This document shows positions 1 through 9,261 of a stretch of DNA of 24,168 nucleotides, one piece after another. Position numbers and translations under genes: made by a program. Source of the DNA: an uncultured Collinsella sp. (GTDB lineage Bacteria; Actinomycetota; Coriobacteriia; Coriobacteriales; Coriobacteriaceae). The notes below the pieces were generated by a model, which ran no database searches, was not told the origin of the DNA, and was given only the letters and a program-made list of their open reading frames with translations. The stretch spans positions 1-24,168 of the forward strand of contig URLR01000029.1 in NCBI GenBank assembly GCA_900548815.1. Reading direction: 5' to 3'. Position 1 is the first letter of the stretch. Each line of letters starts with the position of its first letter.

Positions 1-25
1 GCTCGGAGATGTGTATAAGAGACAG
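1..25 (+). other. Sequencing adapter (Nextera/Tn5 mosaic end), not genomic
   Basis: Positions 7-25 read AGATGTGTATAAGAGACAG, the 19-bp Tn5 mosaic end used in Nextera libraries. The six preceding bases GCTCGG match the adjoining Read-2 adapter. Native sequence begins at about position 26. Translating the adapter gives the peptide MCIRDR, a known artefact at the start of predicted proteins from untrimmed contigs. Confidence 0.98.
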
Positions 26-26
26 A

Positions 27-680
27 TATGGCATCGACCCCAAGATTACCGACCATCTTGCCAAGCAGGTCAAGGAGCTGCTCGCCGTTGGCCATGAGGT
101 CGGCGTTGTTGTCGGCGGCGGCAACATTTTCCGCGGCATGGCCGGCGCTGCCGGTGGCATGGAGCGCGCCCAGGCCGACTACATGGGCATGCTGGCAACC
201 GTTATGAACGCGCTTGCCCTGCAGGATGCCTTTGAGCACAATGATGTTCCCTGCCGCGTGATGAGCGCTATCCAGATGAACGAGATCTGCGAGCCCTATA
301 TTCGCCGTCGCGCCATCAACCACCTTTCCAAGGGCAACGTCGTTATTTTTGCCGCCGGTTCAGGCAATCCGTACTTTACGACCGACACCGCCGCGGCTCT
401 TCGTGCCTGCGAGATCGGTGCCGAGATTCTGATTAAGGCCACCAAAGTTGACGGCATCTACGACAAGGATCCTGTCAAGTGTTCCGATGCCGTCCGTTTT
501 GACAAGATTACCTATCACGAGGTTCTCGTCCGCGGTCTGCAGGTTATGGATTCCACGGCCACGGCGCTGTGCCAGGATAACCGTATGCCGATTTTGGTCC
601 TCAACATCGATGGCGAGGACACCGTCAAACGCGCGCTTTCGGGTGAGCCCGTCGGCACGCTCGTCTATCAGGAGGATTAA
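27..680 (+). CDS. pyrH: UMP kinase PyrH, 5'-truncated by contig end
   Basis: UMP kinase phosphorylates UMP to UDP with ATP, in the cytoplasm, as a hexamer of the amino-acid-kinase fold. The visible part begins at YGIDPKITD, which lines up with about residue 27 of E. coli PyrH. About 26 N-terminal residues with the KxSGE nucleotide motif are therefore missing. Preserved motifs are GGGNIFRG, MGMLATVMN, GNPYFTTDTAA and ATKVDGIYDKDP, all typical of the family, and the C-terminus ends normally at a TAA. An in-frame ATG at position 9 is created by adapter and is not a start. frr follows after 2 bp with its SD (AGGAGG) inside pyrH, so the two are probably co-transcribed. Family assignment is secure; the start is simply absent. 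Confidence 0.96.
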   Translation, partial: YGIDPKITDHLAKQVKELLAVGHEVGVVVGGGNIFRGMAGAAGGMERAQADYMGMLATVMNALALQDAFEHNDVPCRVMSAIQMNEICEPYIRRRAINHLSKGNVVIFAAGSGNPYFTTDTAAALRACEIGAEILIKATKVDGIYDKDPVKCSDAVRFDKITYHEVLVRGLQVMDSTATALCQDNRMPILVLNIDGEDTVKRALSGEPVGTLVYQED

Positions 681-682
681 GC

Positions 683-1219
683 ATGGCAGAGAACATCACC
701 GCCCACATGGACAAGTCGCTCGAGTCCCTCAAGCACAACTTCTCCAAGGTTCGCACGGGCCGCGCCAACGCTAACATTCTGTCCGACATTTCGGTCGATT
801 ACTACGGTGTTCCCACGCCGGTTACCCAGGTTGCCGCCGTTAAGACCCCCGAGGCTCACATGCTGCTTATCGAGCCCTGGGACAAGGCGCTCGTCAACGC
901 AATCGTGAAGGCTATCAGCGCTTCCGATCTGGGCATTACTCCCAACTCTGACGGTACCGTCGTGCGCCTGCCGTTCCCGGCTCCCACCGAGGAACGTCGT
1001 CGCGAGCTCGTCAAGGAGTGCCGCGAGTATGCCGAGCAGGCCAAGGTCTCCATTCGCAACATCCGTCGCGACTTTAACAACAAGCTCGAGCGCGACGAAG
1101 AGCTCACCGAGGATGATGTCCGTCGCGAGCAGGCCAAGGTCCAGAAGTATACCGATGAGTATGTTGCCAAGGTCGAGGAGCTTCTGAAGGAAAAAGAAGC
1201 CGAGGTCATGGAGATCTAA
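683..1219 (+). CDS. frr: Ribosome recycling factor
   Basis: Ribosome recycling factor works with EF-G to split post-termination ribosomes. The 178-residue product is close to the usual 185 and carries the family core: HNFSKVRTGRANANIL near residues 18-33, YYGVPTPVTQVA, and the charged C-terminal helix with REQAKVQKYTDEYVAKVEELLKEKE. The ATG at 683 has AGGAGG 7 bases upstream inside the end of pyrH. The gene lies between pyrH and uppS, an order common in many bacteria. The SD of uppS (GGAG, 1210-1213) lies inside the last codons of frr, which suggests translational coupling. Confidence 0.97.
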   Translation: MAENITAHMDKSLESLKHNFSKVRTGRANANILSDISVDYYGVPTPVTQVAAVKTPEAHMLLIEPWDKALVNAIVKAISASDLGITPNSDGTVVRLPFPAPTEERRRELVKECREYAEQAKVSIRNIRRDFNNKLERDEELTEDDVRREQAKVQKYTDEYVAKVEELLKEKEAEVMEI

Positions 1220-1220
1220 G

Positions 1221-2015
1221 GTGCAATACGACGAGAACAAACTGGTCGAGTACTTTGCCGACGCCCCTGCGGGCGTCGGTTTTTCCGACCTTGACCTCAA
1301 TAAGATTCCGCATCATATTTCGTGCATCATGGACGGCAACGGTCGTTGGGCCACGGCGCGCGGTCTTGCCCGCACCGAGGGCCACAAGGCCGGTATTGTC
1401 TCCCTGCGCGAGATTATTACCGCATGCGTGCGCTTGGGCGTCGATGTCCTTTCGGCCTATGCGTTTTCCACCGAAAACTGGAATCGTCCGCAGCATGAGG
1501 TCAACGTTTTAATGCATCTGTTTGCTAAGACGTTTATCGATGAGCTGCCGCTGCTTAAGCGCGAAAACGTGCGCGTTGTCTTTTTGGGCGATATTTCCGC
1601 ACTGCCCAAGAAGACCCGCGATGTCTTTGAGCGAGGTCTTGCCGAGTGTGCCGACCATACCGGCATGACGCTGGCACTTGCCGTCAACTACGGAGCCCGT
1701 GCCGAGATCACCCGTGCTGTCCGTCAGATCGCTCTCGATGCCGCTGCCGGAAAGATCGATCCGGCCGCTATCGATGATGATATGGTTGCTTCGCACCTGT
1801 ACACCGCTGGGCTACCCGATCCTGAGCTTGTGATTCGAACCTCCGGCGAGCTTCGCCTTTCGAACTATCTGCTGTGGCAGGTTGCCTATTCCGAGTTTTA
1901 TGTCACCGATACCTATTGGCCCGACTTTGATCGTTGGGGTCTTGTCAACGCCATTTTGGCCTATCAGGGCCGCGACCGTAGGTTTGGTGGACTGAGCAAG
2001 ACCGAGGAGGCTTAA
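1221..2015 (+). CDS. uppS: Isoprenyl (undecaprenyl) diphosphate synthase
   Basis: This cis-prenyltransferase condenses isopentenyl-PP units on farnesyl-PP to give the C55 carrier lipid for peptidoglycan and other surface polymers. The 264 residues include IMDGNGRWA, with the catalytic/metal Asp at residue 38, FSTENWNRP at 82-90, and the RTSGELRLSNYLLWQ substrate region at 206-220. The GTG start at 1221 sits one base after the frr stop, with GGAG 7 bases upstream. No other in-frame ATG, GTG or TTG occurs before the catalytic motif, so this start is forced. The N-terminus is about 12 residues longer than in E. coli. A terminator-like hairpin lies inside codons 13-21 (separate entry). cdsA follows after 2 bp, and its product also serves membrane lipid supply. 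Confidence 0.95.
   Translation: MQYDENKLVEYFADAPAGVGFSDLDLNKIPHHISCIMDGNGRWATARGLARTEGHKAGIVSLREIITACVRLGVDVLSAYAFSTENWNRPQHEVNVLMHLFAKTFIDELPLLKRENVRVVFLGDISALPKKTRDVFERGLAECADHTGMTLALAVNYGARAEITRAVRQIALDAAAGKIDPAAIDDDMVASHLYTAGLPDPELVIRTSGELRLSNYLLWQVAYSEFYVTDTYWPDFDRWGLVNAILAYQGRDRRFGGLSKTEEA
1258..1284 (+). terminator. Terminator-like hairpin inside the 5' end of uppS
   Basis: A perfect 9-bp GC-rich stem CCGACGCCC / GGGCGTCGG (1258-1266 with 1271-1279) closes a CTGC tetraloop and is followed at once by five T residues (1280-1284). This has the form of an intrinsic terminator. It starts 38 bp after the frr stop, where an frr terminator would be expected, yet it is in frame within uppS. 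It may act as a translation-sensitive attenuator between frr and uppS. The structure is seen directly; the activity is inference. Confidence 0.6.
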
Positions 2016-2017
2016 TC

Positions 2018-2893
2018 GTGTCCGATCGTCCCAAGGCGTCTGCTCCCAAGGCGCCTGCCGCCAAGAGCGGCGCGGCCGCGACTTCGTGGCTTGCCGGCTT
2101 TATTACCCGTGCCGCCGCAGGTATCGTCTACGCCGTCGTATTTATTCTCTGCCTGGTTTTGGGTATCGTTCCCACCGCCATCTTCGTCTCCGTCATGAGC
2201 GGCCTGTGCTGCTTTGAGTTTTTCCGCATGACGAAGCTCGATGGCAAAGTGGCCAACGAGCGCCTGGGTATCGCTGCCGCCGTGCTCTTTCCGCTCTCGG
2301 CACTGGGCGACTCGCTGCTGTTGAATGCCCTGCTTTTTGCTCTGATGCTTGCGGTGGGTATTTGGTATGTCTGGTCGGCGCGTACCCGCATATCCGATGT
2401 AGCTGTGACGCTCATGGGTCCCATCTACACCGGTTTTATGCTGTCGGCTATCGTGCTGCTACGCGATGCCGTGCCCGGTTTTGCCGGCGCCCTGCTTTCG
2501 GTGGGTGTTTGCGCGTCTCTCTGGGTCTCCGATTCGTTTGCCTACATCGTGGGCAGTCGTATCGGCAAGCACAAGATGGTCCCCAAGATCTCTCCCAAAA
2601 AGAGCTGGGAGGGCTTTGTCGGCGGCATCTTGGGCTCGGTTCTTATCTGGCTTATTTTGTGGGCGACGCATTTCTATAAGCTGAGCTTGCCCTATGCGCT
2701 GCTTTGCGGCGTGGTTGTGTCCATCCTGGGCGTTATCGGTGACCTCATCGAGTCACGCATCAAGCGTGGCGTGGGCGTCAAGGATTCTGGCAACCTTATT
2801 CCGGGCCATGGCGGCATGCTCGATCGTAGCGACTCGCTTATCTTTGGCTGCATTACCGCGCAGCTGCTTTTGATGATCGGAGGCGTGCTGTAA
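2018..2893 (+). CDS. cdsA: Phosphatidate cytidylyltransferase (CDP-diglyceride synthase)
   Basis: CdsA makes CDP-diacylglycerol from phosphatidic acid and CTP at the cytoplasmic membrane, the branch point for phospholipids. The 291-residue protein is largely hydrophobic with several membrane helices. It ends with the CdsA signature around ESRIKRGVGVKDSGNLIPGHGG followed by DRSDS (S-x-x-KR...KD...PGHGG..DR.D). The first 20-25 residues form a soluble tail rich in Ala, Pro and Lys, encoded by short repeats of CCCAAGGCG. The GTG start at 2018 has GGAGG 7 bases upstream at 2006-2010. The stop overlaps the dxr start by one base (TAATG), which indicates coupled translation. Confidence 0.95.
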   Translation: MSDRPKASAPKAPAAKSGAAATSWLAGFITRAAAGIVYAVVFILCLVLGIVPTAIFVSVMSGLCCFEFFRMTKLDGKVANERLGIAAAVLFPLSALGDSLLLNALLFALMLAVGIWYVWSARTRISDVAVTLMGPIYTGFMLSAIVLLRDAVPGFAGALLSVGVCASLWVSDSFAYIVGSRIGKHKMVPKISPKKSWEGFVGGILGSVLIWLILWATHFYKLSLPYALLCGVVVSILGVIGDLIESRIKRGVGVKDSGNLIPGHGGMLDRSDSLIFGCITAQLLLMIGGVL

Positions 2894-4080
2894 TGGCCTT
2901 TCAGACGACGTACGGCCCCGATGGGCGTCTTCGCGTTGCCATCCTGGGTTGTACGGGCTCTATCGGCACGCAGGCACTCGACGTGTGCCGTCAGCATGCC
3001 GATCGACTGCAGGTAACGGCGCTGTCCGTTAACTCCAGTACCTCGGAGCTCGTTGCGTTTGCCCGTGAGTTTTCGGTTCCGGCCGTTGCCGTGGCCGACA
3101 CCACCCACGGTACGGACGCTGTGCTGCAGGAGCTGCCCGAGGGCACCGAGCTCGGTGTTGGTGCGCAGGCGGTTTGTGAGCTCGCGCGTCGCGATGACGT
3201 CGACTGTGTGCTTGTTGCCATTGTGGGCGCTGCCGGGCTCGAAGCGAGCCATGCAGCCCTGACCTCGAACAAGCGTCTTGCACTCGCTAACAAGGAGTCC
3301 CTCGTTGTCGGCGGTGACCTGCTGATGCCGTTGGCGCAGCCCGGTCAGCTTATTCCGGTCGACTCCGAGCACTCCGCCATCTATCAGTGCTATCTGGGTG
3401 AGAATCCACGCGAGGCCCACTGCATTTGGCTTACCTGTTCGGGCGGTCCGTTCTTTGGCCGTACGCGCGAGGATCTCGACCACGTGACCCGCAAGGACGC
3501 CTTGGCGCATCCCACGTGGGCCATGGGGGCAAAGATCACCATCGACTCCGCCACCCTTATGAACAAGGGCTTGGAGCGTATCGAGGCGATGCATCTGTTC
3601 GGTTGCGACCTCGACTTTATCAACGTGGTCGTGCAGCTTCAGTCCAAGATTCACTCTATGGTCGAGTTTGCCGACGGCTCCGTGATGGCGCATCTCGGTG
3701 CGTCCGACATGCGCATTCCCATCCAGTTTGCCTTTTCGTATCCCGAGCGCTGGGATACTCCGGCGCCGCGAATCGATTTTCGTGAGTTGGGGCAGCTTAC
3801 CTTCGACGCTGCCGATATGGACACGTTCCGCTGCCTGGCGCTGGCCGAGCGTGCCGGCAAGACGGGCGGCACCATGCCGTGCGTGCTCAATGCCGCCAAC
3901 GAGGTCGCCGTCGATGCCTTCCTGCACGATGGCTGCAGCTTTACCGATATCGATCGCATTGTTGAATCCTGCATGGATGCCCACGATATGCAGGCGGTCG
4001 ATTCGTTTGAGCAGCTTCGCGACATCGATGCGTGGGCGCGTGAAAAGGCTGCGCAGGTACTCGCCGCAACCCGTTCCTAA
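2893..4080 (+). CDS. dxr: 1-deoxy-D-xylulose 5-phosphate reductoisomerase
   Basis: Dxr converts DXP to 2-C-methyl-D-erythritol 4-phosphate with NADPH, the first committed step of the MEP isoprenoid pathway. The 395 residues match the family length. Visible motifs are the NADPH-binding GCTGSIG at 19-25, NKESLVVGG at 133-141, the metal ligands in VDSEHSAIYQ (D157, E159), SGGPFF at 183-188, and MNKGLE with E228. The ATG overlaps the cdsA stop by one base and has GGAGG 9 bases upstream. The same gene string also holds ispG, a later MEP enzyme, and uppS, which uses the pathway's products. The order dxr-site-2 protease-ispG is widespread in bacteria. Confidence 0.96.
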   Translation: MAFQTTYGPDGRLRVAILGCTGSIGTQALDVCRQHADRLQVTALSVNSSTSELVAFAREFSVPAVAVADTTHGTDAVLQELPEGTELGVGAQAVCELARRDDVDCVLVAIVGAAGLEASHAALTSNKRLALANKESLVVGGDLLMPLAQPGQLIPVDSEHSAIYQCYLGENPREAHCIWLTCSGGPFFGRTREDLDHVTRKDALAHPTWAMGAKITIDSATLMNKGLERIEAMHLFGCDLDFINVVVQLQSKIHSMVEFADGSVMAHLGASDMRIPIQFAFSYPERWDTPAPRIDFRELGQLTFDAADMDTFRCLALAERAGKTGGTMPCVLNAANEVAVDAFLHDGCSFTDIDRIVESCMDAHDMQAVDSFEQLRDIDAWAREKAAQVLAATRS

Positions 4081-4105
4081 CCCATAAGGATTGCTTTTTC
4101 GTTTT

Positions 4106-5467
4106 ATGGATACTGTTCTGAGCGTTCTTTCATCGGTCTTTTGGGGCCTTCTGATGCTTTCCGTCCTCGTGTTTTTGCACGAGGGCGGCCACTTTTTGGC
4201 CGCGCGTGCCTGCGGCGTGCGCGTCACCGAGTTTTTCTTGGGCCTGCCGTGCCGCTTTAACATTCATCATACGTCGCGTCGCATCGGTACCAAGTTTGGC
4301 GTGACGCCGCTGCTGCTGGGTGGTTATGCTGCTATCTGCGGTATGGACCCGACCGACGTCTCGTGCGCCGACCGTGTGCTTGCGGCGATCTATCGCCATG
4401 GTCGCGTTTCGGTTGCAGACCTTTCCGTCGAGCTGGAACTGCCCGAGGAGGATGTTCTCGAGGCTTGTGCCTTGCTTTTGGGCTGGGGTTCCATTGCGCC
4501 TTGGTACGAGGAAGGGGAGAAGCCTTCACCCAGTTACTATCCGGTTAGGTACCAGACGCTGCCGCGCGATGCTGCAGGATATACCACCTTTGACGGCCGC
4601 AAGTTCGATCGAGAGCATGCGACTGCCGAGGGCGATGTGTGGGAGCTGCCGGTCGCCGCTTCCGAGTTTCTTGAGCAGGAGCGTTCGCATACCTATCTGG
4701 GCCAGGGTTTTATCAAACGTGCCTTTATGCTGCTTGCGGGCATTCTCGTCAATATTCTGACGGGCTTTTTGCTGTTGATGAGCATCTACTCTATCGCCGG
4801 TGTATCGGTGCCGGTCGATAGCAATGTGATCGGTCAGGTCGAAGAAGGCTCGATAGCCGCCAAGGCGGGCATCGAGGCTGGCGACACGATTCTTAGTGTC
4901 GATGGCGTGTCCTGCTCCAGCTGGATGGATGTGTACGATGCAATCGGAGCGGCCGCCGGCAAGGACGATATCGCCATTGAGTATCAGCGCGATGGCAAGA
5001 AACTTTCGACCTCGATCGCGCTCAAGGAGGACGAGCGTTTGGGTGTATATGCCTCTACGCAGGTGGTCCATTTGGATCCCATCACGTCGGCGCGCCTGTC
5101 GTTCTCCTATGTTCAGCAGACTGCTGAGGGCGTGATGCGTCTGCTGCAGCCGCAGCATACGATGGAGATACTTGGTCAGTCCACCTCGATTGTGGGCATC
5201 AGCGTCATGTCATCCCAGGCTGCAGCCGCCGGTCCCGCGACGTTCTTGACGTTTGCCGCGCTCATCTCGTTCTCGTTGGGCTTTATGAACTTGCTGCCCA
5301 TTCCGCCGCTCGACGGGGGAAAGCTGGTTATCGAGATCATCCAAAAGGTCGCCGGTCGCGAGCTGCCGCTGAAGGTGCAGACGATCGTCAGCTATGTCGG
5401 CATCGCGCTCTTTGCGCTGTTGTTTGTCTATATGCTTCGTTCCGACGTCCTTCGATTTATTTTGTAG
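4106..5467 (+). CDS. rseP: Site-2 intramembrane zinc metalloprotease (M50, RseP/RasP-like) with extra cytoplasmic domain
   Basis: This family cleaves membrane-embedded substrates such as anti-sigma factors and signal-peptide remnants. TM1 carries HEGGH at residues 25-29 (zinc ligands and catalytic Glu). GGY at 72-74 belongs to the membrane-associated beta loop. AGILVN at 211-216 starts the next helix, a PDZ domain spans about 238-310, and the last zinc ligand is in NLLPIPPLDGG (D403), followed by C-terminal membrane helices. Residues about 81-190 are an additional segment that RseP lacks (separate entry). ATG 4106 was chosen over TTG 4091 because AAGGA (4086-4090) directly abuts the TTG; its spacing to the ATG is 15, somewhat long, so the start is uncertain by five codons. 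The natural substrate cannot be read from this window. The rseP name reflects the family, not proven orthology of function. Confidence 0.9.
   Translation: MDTVLSVLSSVFWGLLMLSVLVFLHEGGHFLAARACGVRVTEFFLGLPCRFNIHHTSRRIGTKFGVTPLLLGGYAAICGMDPTDVSCADRVLAAIYRHGRVSVADLSVELELPEEDVLEACALLLGWGSIAPWYEEGEKPSPSYYPVRYQTLPRDAAGYTTFDGRKFDREHATAEGDVWELPVAASEFLEQERSHTYLGQGFIKRAFMLLAGILVNILTGFLLLMSIYSIAGVSVPVDSNVIGQVEEGSIAAKAGIEAGDTILSVDGVSCSSWMDVYDAIGAAAGKDDIAIEYQRDGKKLSTSIALKEDERLGVYASTQVVHLDPITSARLSFSYVQQTAEGVMRLLQPQHTMEILGQSTSIVGISVMSSQAAAAGPATFLTFAALISFSLGFMNLLPIPPLDGGKLVIEIIQKVAGRELPLKVQTIVSYVGIALFALLFVYMLRSDVLRFIL
4346..4675 (+). other. Winged-helix-like insert within the site-2 protease
   Basis: These codons encode residues about 81-190 of the M50 protease, between the beta-loop GGY motif and TM2. 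The first half has a helix-turn-helix pattern: DRVLAAIYRHG, then VSVADLSVELEL, then PEEDVLEACALLLGWGSI. A wing-like stretch with WYEEGEKPSP and YYPVRYQTLP follows. The second half is a charged linker containing TTFDGRKFDREHA. In RseP topology this loop faces the cytoplasm, so the domain could bind DNA, RNA or a protein partner. The fold call is by pattern only. Confidence 0.6.
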
Positions 5468-5472
5468 GGGAG
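5467..5472 (+). promoter_or_regulatory. Ribosome binding site deciding the ispG start
   Basis: GGGGAG lies directly at the stop of the protease gene, 8 bases ahead of TTG 5481. This supports the TTG start over the upstream ATG at 5394, which would overlap the protease gene by 74 bases and add a non-family N-terminus. Confidence 0.7.
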
Positions 5473-5480
5473 TGTTTGGA

Positions 5481-6563
5481 TTGTCTTTGTCCCATCCTTT
5501 GCCGCGCGAGCTGACGCGCCCCGTGTTTGTGGGCGACGTGCAGATAGGCGGCGGCGCTCCGGTGGTGGTTCAGTCCATGACCTGCACCGATACCGCCGAC
5601 GCCCAGGCAACGCTTGCGCAAGTGCGTGCGCTTGCCCAGGCGGGTTGTGATGTTGTGCGCGTGAGCGTGCCCACTGAGGCTGCGCTCGAGGGCTTTCGCA
5701 CGATTTGTGCGGAGTCTCCGGTGCCGATCGTTGCCGATATCCACTTTAACCATAAGCTCGCCATTGGTGCCGTTGAGGCTGGTGCTGCCAAGCTGCGCAT
5801 CAATCCCGGCAATATCGGCGATTGGGCCAAGGTTGACGCGGTGATCGATGCTGCGGGTGCTGCTGGCTGTGCGATTCGTATCGGCGTCAATGCCGGTTCG
5901 CTTGAGCAGGATATCGCCGAGCGCGACGACCTCACGCAGCCCGAAAAGCTCGTGATGTCGAGCGAGCGTTTCGTCAAGCATTTTGAGGACCGCGGTTTTA
6001 CCAATATCGTTCTTTCCGCCAAGGCTCATAGCGTGTCCACGACGCTCGATACCTATCGTGCCCTGTCGCGCGAAATCCCCCATGTTCCGCTTCATTTGGG
6101 CGTGACTGAGGCCGGAACCAAGCTCCAGGGCACCATTAAGAGCTCTGTGGGCCTGGGAATTTTGCTTTCCGAGGGCATTGGCGACACCATGCGCGTCTCG
6201 CTCACGGCCGATCCGGTCGAGGAACCGCCGGTCGCCTGGGGTATTCTGCAGTCGCTCGGCCTTCGCCGCCGTGGTCCCGAGATCGTCTCGTGCCCCACGT
6301 GCGCTCGCTGCCAGGTTAACCTCATTCCTATCGCCGAGGAGGTCACCGAGCGGCTTAAGAACTACTCCGCGCCGCTTTCGATTGCCGTGATGGGCTGTGC
6401 AGTCAATGGCCCCGGCGAGGCCTCTGACGCCGACTTGGGTGTTGCCTGCGGACGAGGTCAGGGCCTGCTCTTTTCGCACGGCCAGATCATTGGTAAAGTA
6501 GCTGAGGACCAAATTGTCGACGCGCTCATGGCCGAGGTCGACAAGATTATTGAGGAGAAATAA
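5481..6563 (+). CDS. ispG: 4-hydroxy-3-methylbut-2-en-1-yl diphosphate synthase (GcpE)
   Basis: IspG is a [4Fe-4S] enzyme that reduces MEcPP to HMBPP, the penultimate MEP-pathway step. With the TTG start the protein has 360 residues, close to the usual length. The cluster ligands C271, C274 and C306 plus E313 (in SCPTCARC and MGCAVNGPGE) have the spacing of E. coli C270/C273/C305/E312. N-terminal TIM-barrel motifs include VVVQSMTCTDTAD, VADIHFNHKLA and KLRINPGNIG. ispG lies between the site-2 protease and proS, and its stop abuts the proS ATG with no gap. An unusual TTG start is chosen from the SD position and family length. Confidence 0.95.
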   Translation: MSLSHPLPRELTRPVFVGDVQIGGGAPVVVQSMTCTDTADAQATLAQVRALAQAGCDVVRVSVPTEAALEGFRTICAESPVPIVADIHFNHKLAIGAVEAGAAKLRINPGNIGDWAKVDAVIDAAGAAGCAIRIGVNAGSLEQDIAERDDLTQPEKLVMSSERFVKHFEDRGFTNIVLSAKAHSVSTTLDTYRALSREIPHVPLHLGVTEAGTKLQGTIKSSVGLGILLSEGIGDTMRVSLTADPVEEPPVAWGILQSLGLRRRGPEIVSCPTCARCQVNLIPIAEEVTERLKNYSAPLSIAVMGCAVNGPGEASDADLGVACGRGQGLLFSHGQIIGKVAEDQIVDALMAEVDKIIEEK

Positions 6564-8285
<1,722 letters not shown>

Positions 8286-8318
8286 TCGACATTTCTGCTA
8301 GTAGATGTAATTGCAGGC

Positions 8319-8363
8319 CTGCTCCGCATCTCTCTTAGGATGAGATGCGGAGCAGTCTTTTTT
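8319..8363 (+). terminator. Intrinsic terminator after proS
   Basis: A perfect 14-bp inverted repeat CTGCTCCGCATCTC / GAGATGCGGAGCAG (8319-8332 with 8342-8355), a 9-base loop and a T-rich tail (TCTTTTTT) form a strong terminator 34 bases past the proS stop. Confidence 0.93.
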
Positions 8364-8387
8364 GTTGCGTGAATAAGCTCGACGGGT

Positions 8388-8431
8388 AAAGGAAAACCCC
8401 ACAGCCCAAATGAGCTGCGGGGTTTTCCTTT
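8388..8431. terminator. Bidirectional terminator between convergent proS and kinase genes
   Basis: An 18-bp arm pair (8388-8405 with 8414-8431) starting AAAGGAAAACCCC and ending GGGGTTTTCCTTT, with one mismatch and an 8-base loop, lies between two converging transcription units. A- and T-tracts on the two sides suit termination on both strands. It lies 32 bases beyond the stop of the minus-strand kinase gene. Confidence 0.85.
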
Positions 8432-8463
8432 GTGCCTCCGATGCGAAATAAATCGCTCAGATA

Positions 8464-9228
8464 CTACTGATAATCGACGACGTCGATCCAGTTCTTCAGG
8501 AACTCATCGTTCACGTTGCGCTTACGAGCGAGCTCGGAAGCGGCGACGATGCTCGTCCACTGACGCACGACCTGCATGGGCATGTCGGCGCGGTCGCAGT
8601 AGAGCTCCAGGTAGGCCTCAGCCTGGTCCTTGCTGTTGAGGGCAAAGAGCAGGTAGGTGGTGGCAACGTCGGCAGCAGGGGAGCCCTGGGTGGCATGTGC
8701 CCAGTCGCAGACGTACAGCTGGCCATCGTCGCCGACGATGACGTTGGAGGGGTTGAAGTCGCCGTGGCAGACCTTGAACTCCTTTGTCATGCCGTCCAGA
8801 CGCTCCTGAAGGTTGTAGCGCGTGGTGGCATTGAGCTGATCGAGGCTGTCGATCATGCGGGCGAACTTATCGCGCTGACGGTTGAGCAGCGGGGAGGTGT
8901 AGCCGTGGATCTCGATCTGGAGGTCGACGAACATCTCGAGGTACTCACCAAAGCGCTGGGGCTCGGCAGTCATCTTCACGGCAAGGGTGGTGCCCGGAAC
9001 CTTCTCGGTCACGAGAGCCCAGCCGTTGGCGTTCTCGAGCTGGGAAACCTCGAGAGCCTTGGGGCTGCGGATGCCGCACTCATTGATGCGGGCAAGATTC
9101 AAAGCCTCGTTGAACACGTCGGAGACGGGCTTGGTCTCGTTAAAGACCTTGACGATCTTGTCGCCCAGGTCGTAAACGACCTTGTTGCCACGACGGACGA
9201 GCTCGGTCTTGGAATCGGGGAGCAGCAT
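8464..9228 (-). CDS. Phosphotransferase-family (APH/choline-kinase-like) small-molecule kinase
   Basis: The product (254 residues) has the protein-kinase-like fold of aminoglycoside/choline/homoserine kinases. Seen are KIVKVF with the ATP lysine K27, E41 in the next helix, the catalytic loop CHGDFNPSNV (H155 to N162), and the metal-binding DWAHATQGSPAADVA (D175) in place of DFG. The substrate cannot be read from sequence; the family includes antibiotic kinases but also choline, fructosamine and sugar kinases, so no resistance claim is made. ATG 9228 has AAAGGA 7 bases upstream on this strand. It follows adhE on the same strand with an 88-bp gap that holds a hairpin, so co-transcription with partial read-through is plausible. 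A bidirectional terminator follows. Confidence 0.85.
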   Translation of the reverse strand: MLLPDSKTELVRRGNKVVYDLGDKIVKVFNETKPVSDVFNEALNLARINECGIRSPKALEVSQLENANGWALVTEKVPGTTLAVKMTAEPQRFGEYLEMFVDLQIEIHGYTSPLLNRQRDKFARMIDSLDQLNATTRYNLQERLDGMTKEFKVCHGDFNPSNVIVGDDGQLYVCDWAHATQGSPAADVATTYLLFALNSKDQAEAYLELYCDRADMPMQVVRQWTSIVAASELARKRNVNDEFLKNWIDVVDYQ

Positions 9229-9261
9229 GATTGCATCCTTTCAACGATGCGATAGAAGCAA

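Noticed and set aside
9..26. ATG at position 9 as the pyrH start
   Set aside because: The codon lies within the adapter; the peptide MCIRDR is an artefact.
2692..4263. Minus-strand open frame across dxr
   Set aside because: Antisense shadow of dxr spanning three genes on the other strand; Arg/His-rich with no domain.
8464..9228. Aminoglycoside resistance gene
   Set aside because: Only the general kinase fold motifs are present; the family is broad and the context (adhE) does not suggest resistance.
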